Position numbers and translations under genes: made by a program. Shown here in pieces: positions 6,874 to 10,483 of a stretch of 10,483 nt of DNA. The notes under the pieces are model-generated. The model was not told where the DNA came from. It made no database searches and saw nothing but the letters and a program-made list of their open reading frames with translations. How positions within the stretch are numbered: the stretch's first letter is position 1; the number at the start of each line of letters is the position of its first letter. The stretch lies in the NCBI GenBank assembly GCA_900088475.1, contig FLMG01004389.1:1-10483 (forward strand), given 5' to 3'. This stretch comes from Hyphochytrium catenoides. Taxonomy: Eukaryota > Sar > Hyphochytriomycetes > Hyphochytriales > Hyphochytriaceae.

Positions 6874-7140
6874 ATGAGAGAGATGGGGACCAACAAGCTA
6901 GAGTCTCTCTTTTTCCTGCTTCTTCTTCCAATTCTTCGTTCGTCTCTCTTCCTGTCTGCTCCCTTCCTCTCGCCGCTGCTTCTCCTCTCTCCTCCTCAAT
7001 TATCTGGCCTAGGAGACCTGAAGACCATCCTCCTCTTCTATCGCAGCGGGCGCAGAGCCAAAGAGTTGGAATCATTCCAGGTTTTGCTAGATCATCAACA
7101 GGAAAAACAGCTAGAGCAGCAAAAAGATTATTCCTCTTAA
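6874..7140 (+). CDS. Possible small gene or terminal exon just upstream of the secreted-protein gene
   Basis: ATG 6874 opens 88 codons. The first half (to about residue 45) is Leu/Ser/Pro-rich from a CT/CTT tract and looks like a signal anchor or an intron. The second half is balanced and helical: GDLKTILLFYRSGRRAKELE, then a Gln-rich tail ending KDYSS and a stop. A CCTAG acceptor at about 7010-7014 just before that second half suggests it is really a 3' exon of a plus-strand gene, with the hydrophobic part intronic. The stop is 69 nt before the next start codon on the same strand. No family recognised. Confidence 0.33.
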   Translation: MREMGTNKLESLFFLLLLPILRSSLFLSAPFLSPLLLLSPPQLSGLGDLKTILLFYRSGRRAKELESFQVLLDHQQEKQLEQQKDYSS

Positions 7141-7209
7141 ACTCCTCCTACGCCGCCGCCGCCGCCGCACCATCAAGGTCATACTCCTGCTACTAGAACG
7201 GCACCAAGG
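7141..7209 (+). promoter_or_regulatory. 5' leader of the secreted-protein gene with (CCG)n run
   Basis: A 69-nt spacer with a CGCCGCCGCCGCCGCCGC run (about 7152-7168). The start codon is preceded by A at -3 (CCAAGG before ATG). No TATA-like element is visible. Confidence 0.3.
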
Positions 7210-7947
7210 ATGCAGCTCAAGGCCCTTTTAGCCCTCGCCAATCTTACCCTCGCTGCTGATCACAGGGTATATCATCAACAACCAGTGGTGGCTCACCGCC
7301 AGCTAGCAACAGCAAGCGAGGAATGTGAGGCGAAGGTTCAAAACTTGTCTTCGGTGGTAGACAGAGATTGCAACAGCAACGCCACCAGTAATGACCCACT
7401 TCCCCTGGAAAGTGTACTGCCTGCCACGTGTGAGCCAGCCTGCTTCAACGCCTCCTATAACTTCTTCAACGGACTCATCTCCTGCATCCCAGACAGTGCG
7501 CCAGAAAAAGTGAAAATTTTATATGGTCAAATTCCTGGGATCATGAAGGACGTGGCGTGCGTTAAAGACACGGACAACAATCTCTGTGCGCTGAACGTGA
7601 AGGCGGCAATCCAAGCGAATGTCACGGACGCTCACTGTCGTGCTTGCTCCCTGACAACGAACGAAAAACTCCAGAAGTATAACGTCAGCGTCATCGCACC
7701 GGGTTTTCCTTTCTATGAGATTGCTCACTCCGGCTTGGACTTCTCTATCTGTCCCAAGCCCACAGTTGGCGCTGCTGCTGGCCTGTCCACCGCCGCCCCG
7801 TCCACGACTGCCCCGTCCACTAGCGCCCCGCCCGTCGCTACCACCTCTAAGCCATCCTCCGCCGTCCTGGGCTCTCAGGTCTCGTCTTCTGCGCTTGTCG
7901 GTGGCGCGGTGGCCCTGCTGGCCGTGCTAGGATCGTTCCTAATCTAG
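7210..7947 (+). CDS. Secreted, ten-cysteine, GPI-anchored-type surface protein (245 aa)
   Basis: This is the best single-exon gene here. It has a complete frame from an ATG with A at -3 to TAG at 7945-7947, balanced composition and no simple repeats. Residues 1-16 (MQLKALLALANLTLAA) look like a signal peptide. Residues 39-181 form a cysteine-rich domain with ten Cys (39, 54, 74, 78, 92, 117, 126, 143, 146, 181), an even number suited to five disulfides. It includes CEPAC, CVKDTDNNLC and CRAC. N-glycosylation sequons lie at N45, N57, N80, N137 and N158. Residues 185-220 are a Ser/Thr/Ala/Pro stem. The C terminus (SSALVGGAVALLAVLGSFLI) is small-residue then hydrophobic with no charged tail, typical of GPI addition. 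The C-x3-C...C-x8-C...C-x2-C spacing recalls secreted wall or surface proteins of fungi and fungus-like organisms, but that is recollection, not a match. Role unknown; likely cell surface or wall. Confidence 0.88.
   Translation: MQLKALLALANLTLAADHRVYHQQPVVAHRQLATASEECEAKVQNLSSVVDRDCNSNATSNDPLPLESVLPATCEPACFNASYNFFNGLISCIPDSAPEKVKILYGQIPGIMKDVACVKDTDNNLCALNVKAAIQANVTDAHCRACSLTTNEKLQKYNVSVIAPGFPFYEIAHSGLDFSICPKPTVGAAAGLSTAAPSTTAPSTSAPPVATTSKPSSAVLGSQVSSSALVGGAVALLAVLGSFLI
7795..7830 (+). repeat. 15-bp tandem repeat coding the Ala-Pro-Ser-Thr stem
   Basis: Two copies of a 15-bp unit beginning GCCCCGTCCAC, plus a partial third, encode APSTT-APSTS-AP. Such stem repeats often vary in copy number between strains and set how far a surface domain extends from the membrane. 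Confidence 0.75.
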
Positions 7948-8387
7948 ACAACAGCAAGGGGCTAAGTGTCTCCTATAATGATAGAGAGTCCCCAGCTTTA
8001 TTTCTAGGGTTAGGAAGAATATAAACTAGAGTAAAGCATTGCTTCCATCGTCCTCAGGGTAGCTGTTGGTGTGGCCTAATAAGCTTCTAACGTCCTCGTG
8101 CGCCTCCTCCTCCTCCTTCGACATCCTGCGTGCGCATCTGTCTTCTCTCTCCCCTCTTAGTCTCTCTCTCTCTCTGTCTCTGTGTGTGTGGGGTGTGTCT
8201 CTCTCTCCCTCTTCTCCTCTGTTTTAAGCTCTCATTGTGGTTAGCTCTTACTTCGTCTTCTTCTTGCTCTCACTCGTTTCCTCTTCTTCCTGACAGGTGC
8301 ACATCCCTCTCTCTCTCTCGGTCTCTCTCTTCGTTATCAATCTGCTGTCTCTTCCAGGTTATTGCACTTTTTTCTTTCTTTGCTCAG
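7948..8387 (+). other. 3' flank of the secreted-protein gene, then CT-rich stretch (probable intron)
   Basis: 7948-8120 is unique and stop-rich, with an AATATAAA-like element near 8019-8026 that could serve in 3'-end formation. 8130-8387 is CT-rich with a GTGTGTGTGGGGTGTG patch near 8181-8196. It contains three acceptor-like sites: CTGACAG (about 8297), CTTCCAG (8351-8357) and GCTCAG (8382-8387). Open frames through it are Ser/Leu/Cys repeat artefacts. It may be the intron before the exon-like sequence at 8388. Confidence 0.35.
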
Positions 8388-8661
8388 AGATCCTCTGCAG
8401 ACTGCCCAGGAGAGAGTCGGAACAACAGCGAAGAAAGAGGAACAAGCCACAGCAGAAGAGACAATCTTTATTCTAAGGGATCAACATTTAACAAACATGA
8501 TCGAGGAGAGAAGAAAGGACCTTTGTCCCTCAGGAGGGAAGAGAGATGAAGAAACAGACCGCCACCACGTCTTGAAACTGTCTATTCTCTCCTCTTTTCC
8601 TCCTGGGCAGACTTGTCGTCAGTATGGGAGAGATCCCTACGACGAGTTCGCCAATGCTTAG
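8388..8661 (+). CDS. Probable plus-strand terminal exon(s), unrecognised
   Basis: After the GCTCAG acceptor the frame reads RDPLQTAQERVGTTAKKEEQ, then a helical charged stretch with FILRDQHLTNMIEERRKDLC, and ends YGRDPYDEFANA with TAG at 8659-8661. A 42-nt pyrimidine-rich segment near its end (GTCTTG...GGGCAG, about 8568-8609) is a multiple of three without stops and could be a tiny intron or simply coding. The first ATG in frame is at about 8498, so an upstream exon is likely, but I cannot find it. The sense strand changes from pyrimidine-rich to purine-rich at the proposed exon start, as in the better-supported genes. Function unknown. Confidence 0.35.
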
Positions 8662-8812
8662 CCCATTGGGGTTCCCTCTTTTTCTTTCTCTCTCTCTCTT
8701 TCCGGTGAGAGGTGCCAGTGTTCCGTTGCACTCTCTCTGTCATTTGACAATGGCTTGCCTTCACCCAAAGCGGAACTCTCCATTTGGGAGAGTGAACGTC
8801 TCTCTCTTTGCC

Positions 8813-8856
<44 letters not shown>

Positions 8857-8859
8857 ACT
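8662..8859. other. Convergent intergenic spacer
   Basis: The spacer lies between a plus-strand stop (8661) and a minus-strand stop (8860). It holds CT repeats and some unique sequence. Open frames are present on both strands, but they are shadows or repeat-derived. No obvious AATAAA on either strand. Confidence 0.4.
8819..8855 (+). repeat. (CT)18 microsatellite
   Basis: An uninterrupted CT run of about 37 nt, ending five bases before the stop codon of the minus-strand coiled-coil gene, so it lies at the start of that gene's 3' UTR as (GA)n on the sense strand. It is the same length as the GA run at 711-748, in opposite orientation. Confidence 0.9.
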
Positions 8860-9971
8860 TCAGCCCGGCGGAGGACCGCCTGCGGAGACTCTGGCTGCTG
8901 GCTGGTGCTTGCCCTTAAGAGATGCCAATTCCGCCCGCTGCTGACGACAGAGACGCTCCAAAGCCTTGACTCTCTGCTGAAGGGCTGCGAGTCTCTTCTC
9001 GCTCTCTTGCAGAAGCCTCTCTCTCTCTCTTCTCTCCTCCATAAGACCGTCATTGATGCAGGCGATGGTCGTCTCCGCTATTTCCAATTGTTTTCTGGTT
9101 TCGGCTCTCTCCCGTTGCAGAAGACTTGTCTTCGCCTGAAGGTCTGCTAGCTGTCCTTCTCTCTCCTTTTTCTCTTTTTCTCTTTCCTCTCTCTCCTCTC
9201 TCCTGGAATCCTCCAGCCAAAGACAAGTACTTTCAAGCACATCAAGCTTCCTCTGAAGCTCGTCTCTCTCCTTCAGAAGCACTTTGTTTCTCTCTTCCAA
9301 CTCTAGAAGTCTCTTCTCTCCCTCTCGCTTTTCCCTCTCTCTCTCGCCCTCTTCCTCTCTCTGACTCTCTCCTAACCACGCGGAGCTGCTAAGAGAGACT
9401 TCTAACTCTGTCTCGAGCCTTCGCTTCTCTCTTTCGAGCTCTATGATCCTTACTTCCAGAAGTCTCACCTTCTCCTTTAGCTCTCCCTTCTCTCTTTGCA
9501 GAGTTCTCTCTCTCTCTTCTAGACTTGTGACTTTCTCTTCTTGCTCTCTTCTCTCTTCCTGGCTCTCACTTAGGAGAAACGCGTATGTGCTCTCTGCCAC
9601 CTCCAGTTTCCTTTTGAGACGGTTGTGTTCTGTCTTTTCTCTCTCTTCTCTCTCTTCTGAAAAGAGTCTCCTTACGCCTCCTCCTCTCTCTTCCCTAGAG
9701 CGAACAGACGAGGAAGAGAGAGAGGCAGTGGGAGGGCTTATGATGCTCTCTCCTTGAGCTTCTTCTCTCTCTCTTCTCCTCTCTGGCGTCGGCGTGTAAG
9801 AGAGGGAGAGATGATCTTGAGATTGTGGCGTCTGGAACTCTTCTTCATCTGTCTTTTCTTCTTCTTCTCTTCTCTCCTCTTCTGCGGCTCTTCTTCCATA
9901 CAAGAAAGTGAGGCTTGTACGAGGGAATGCTCCTCGAGACCGCTCCATGATCTTTATCGCGGAAGAGATAG

Positions 9972-10002
<31 letters not shown>

Positions 10003-10389
10003 AGGAGAGAGAGAGAGAGAGAGCAATCAGGGAAGCTAAGGGAACAAGACAAAGAGGAAACGGAGCACAGAAGGAGTGAACCAGAGAGAGAGAGTTCAAG
10101 GAGAGATCTAAGAACGAGAGAGAGGAGGAGAAGAAGAGTGAGAGAGACAGAAGAGAGGGAGAAAGAGATTGGATCCCCCTCCCAGAGCTCGGAGAAGAAG
10201 AGAGAGAGGTCGTTGACTTAGTTAGGTTTCCGCGTCAGAGGGCAATGTCCTTCCTTCTTCCTTTCCCTCTTGGTCTCTTGAGCCGTTCTCACTCACTCCT
10301 CTCTCTTCAATCACTGGCTGCTGCTCCTGCTGCTGCTGCTGCGGGCCATCGCTGTCCTCCGCCGCTGCTGCGTAGTTCCCTTCTGGCAT
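8860..10389 (-). CDS. Coiled-coil protein with poly-Gln N terminus, two exons, 394 aa
   Basis: Exon 1 (10297-10389) starts MPEGNYAAAAEDSDGPQQQQ and ends PVIEERG at a consensus GTGAGT donor. Exon 2 (8860-9951) follows an AAAG acceptor at a matching phase-0 border and runs 363 codons to TGA. After a disordered Glu/Arg/Ser/Pro region (about residues 32-130), residues 130-375 are nearly continuous heptad-type sequence dense in Glu, Arg, Lys and Leu. It contains four copies of a longer unit beginning LEVAEST, LEVSLSS, LDVLEST and LEIAETT (L147, L214, L267, L320), each followed by a short hydrophobic stretch and then a charged coil. The tail (HQPAARVSAGGPPPG) is uncharged and flexible. Such proteins act as scaffolds or filaments; nothing shows which. 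The ATG of exon 2 (9946-9948) is an alternative start if exon 1 is not used. Confidence 0.75.
8917..9606 (-). repeat. Four-copy coiled-coil repeat, spacing 67-53-53 residues
   Basis: The unit starts L-(E/D)-(V/I)-x-(E/S)-(S/T), then four to five hydrophobic or small residues often with Trp (AFLL, AWL, LWL, ACI), then E/D-S/G and about 35 residues of E/R/K heptads. The last two spacings are exactly 53 residues (159 bp). The first is 14 longer, equal to two extra heptads. Copies have diverged strongly at DNA level, so this is an old repeat rather than a recent expansion. Confidence 0.65.
9952..10296 (-). other. Predicted 345-nt intron of the coiled-coil gene
   Basis: It begins GTGAGT (complement of 10291-10296) and ends GATAAAG just before the ATC-ATG of exon 2. 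The sense strand is almost entirely CT-rich because the plus strand carries GA repeats (9960-10200). That gives a very long polypyrimidine tract, ending about 20 nt from the acceptor. Confidence 0.6.
10318..10341 (-). repeat. CAG repeat coding Gln5-Glu-Gln2
   Basis: On the minus strand five CAG codons, one GAG, then two CAG. Pure CAG with one point interruption indicates recent slippage, and copy number may vary. Confidence 0.8.
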
Positions 10390-10483
10390 TGGGGAAAGTT
10401 ATTTATAGGAGCGGTCCAAAGCAATAATAATGACTTTCTCCCTTTCTCTCCCTCTCTCTTTTCTCTCTGTCTCTCTCTCTGTC
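10390..10483 (-). promoter_or_regulatory. 5' flank of the coiled-coil gene with TATAAAT element
   Basis: TATAAAT (complement of 10401-10407) lies 11 nt before the start codon. Further out is a unique patch (ATTATTATTGCTTTGG) and then GA-rich sequence to the window end. The element is too close to the ATG for an ordinary TATA box unless leaders are extremely short or translation starts later. Confidence 0.3.

Noticed and set aside
8658-9053. Minus-strand Arg/Glu frame overlapping the end of the coiled-coil gene
   Set aside because: It is out of frame with the long heptad-bearing exon and runs through the (CT)18 tract; a shadow.
9443-9757. Plus-strand Ser/Leu-rich frames opposite the coiled-coil gene
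   Set aside because: Antisense shadows of Glu/Arg codons (CTC/TCT on the other strand).
10401-10407. TATAAAT as a classical TATA box
   Set aside because: It lies only 11 nt from the ATG, so the usual 25-30 nt spacing would start RNA inside the coding region; kept only as a low-confidence element.
1-10483. CRISPR array, transposon or prophage explanation for the repeats
   Set aside because: The repeats are di- to tetranucleotide microsatellites without spacers, terminal repeats or integrase/transposase genes; the window is eukaryotic.

Overview
This is eukaryotic nuclear DNA. The genes are broken by spliceosomal-type introns (GT...AG borders, e.g. GTAAGA and GTGAGT donors with CAG acceptors). 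One gene encodes metazoan/protist-style ankyrin repeats, and another encodes a secreted protein with a signal peptide and a GPI-type tail. The window is dominated by GA/CT simple sequence that changes strand polarity many times. I cannot name the organism. A unicellular alga or protist, or an early-branching fungus, fits best, but no ribosomal RNA or housekeeping gene is present to settle it.

Layout. (1) Positions 1-3130 hold the body of a minus-strand gene: a long Glu/Arg/Lys-rich first exon, then many very short exons (about 40-65 nt) that join in phase to give ankyrin repeats. The gene runs off the low end of the window. (2) 3131-4370 is GA/CT repeat with one small unique patch (3840-3960) and little coding support. 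(3) 4370-7140 is less repetitive and holds several coding-like open frames on both strands that I cannot assign (minus 4370-4853; plus 5064-5627, 5837-6082, 6481-6627 and 6874-7140). (4) 7210-7947 is a clean single-exon plus-strand gene for a 245-residue, ten-cysteine, GPI-anchored-type secreted protein. (5) 8388-8661 is a probable plus-strand terminal exon. (6) 8860-10389 is a two-exon minus-strand gene for a Gln/Glu/Arg-rich coiled-coil protein of 394 residues, convergent with the preceding plus-strand frame.

The most notable signal spans the window. In the two well-supported minus-strand genes the sense strand is purine-rich in the exons and mostly pyrimidine-rich in the introns, so GA-repeat polarity roughly predicts exon versus intron. 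Two purine-rich segments inside the ankyrin gene are stop-free and a multiple of three in length. They could be spliced out or retained as Arg/Glu-rich insertions within an ankyrin repeat. I see no evidence that the genes act in one pathway. No CRISPR array, phage, transposase or bacterial feature is visible.
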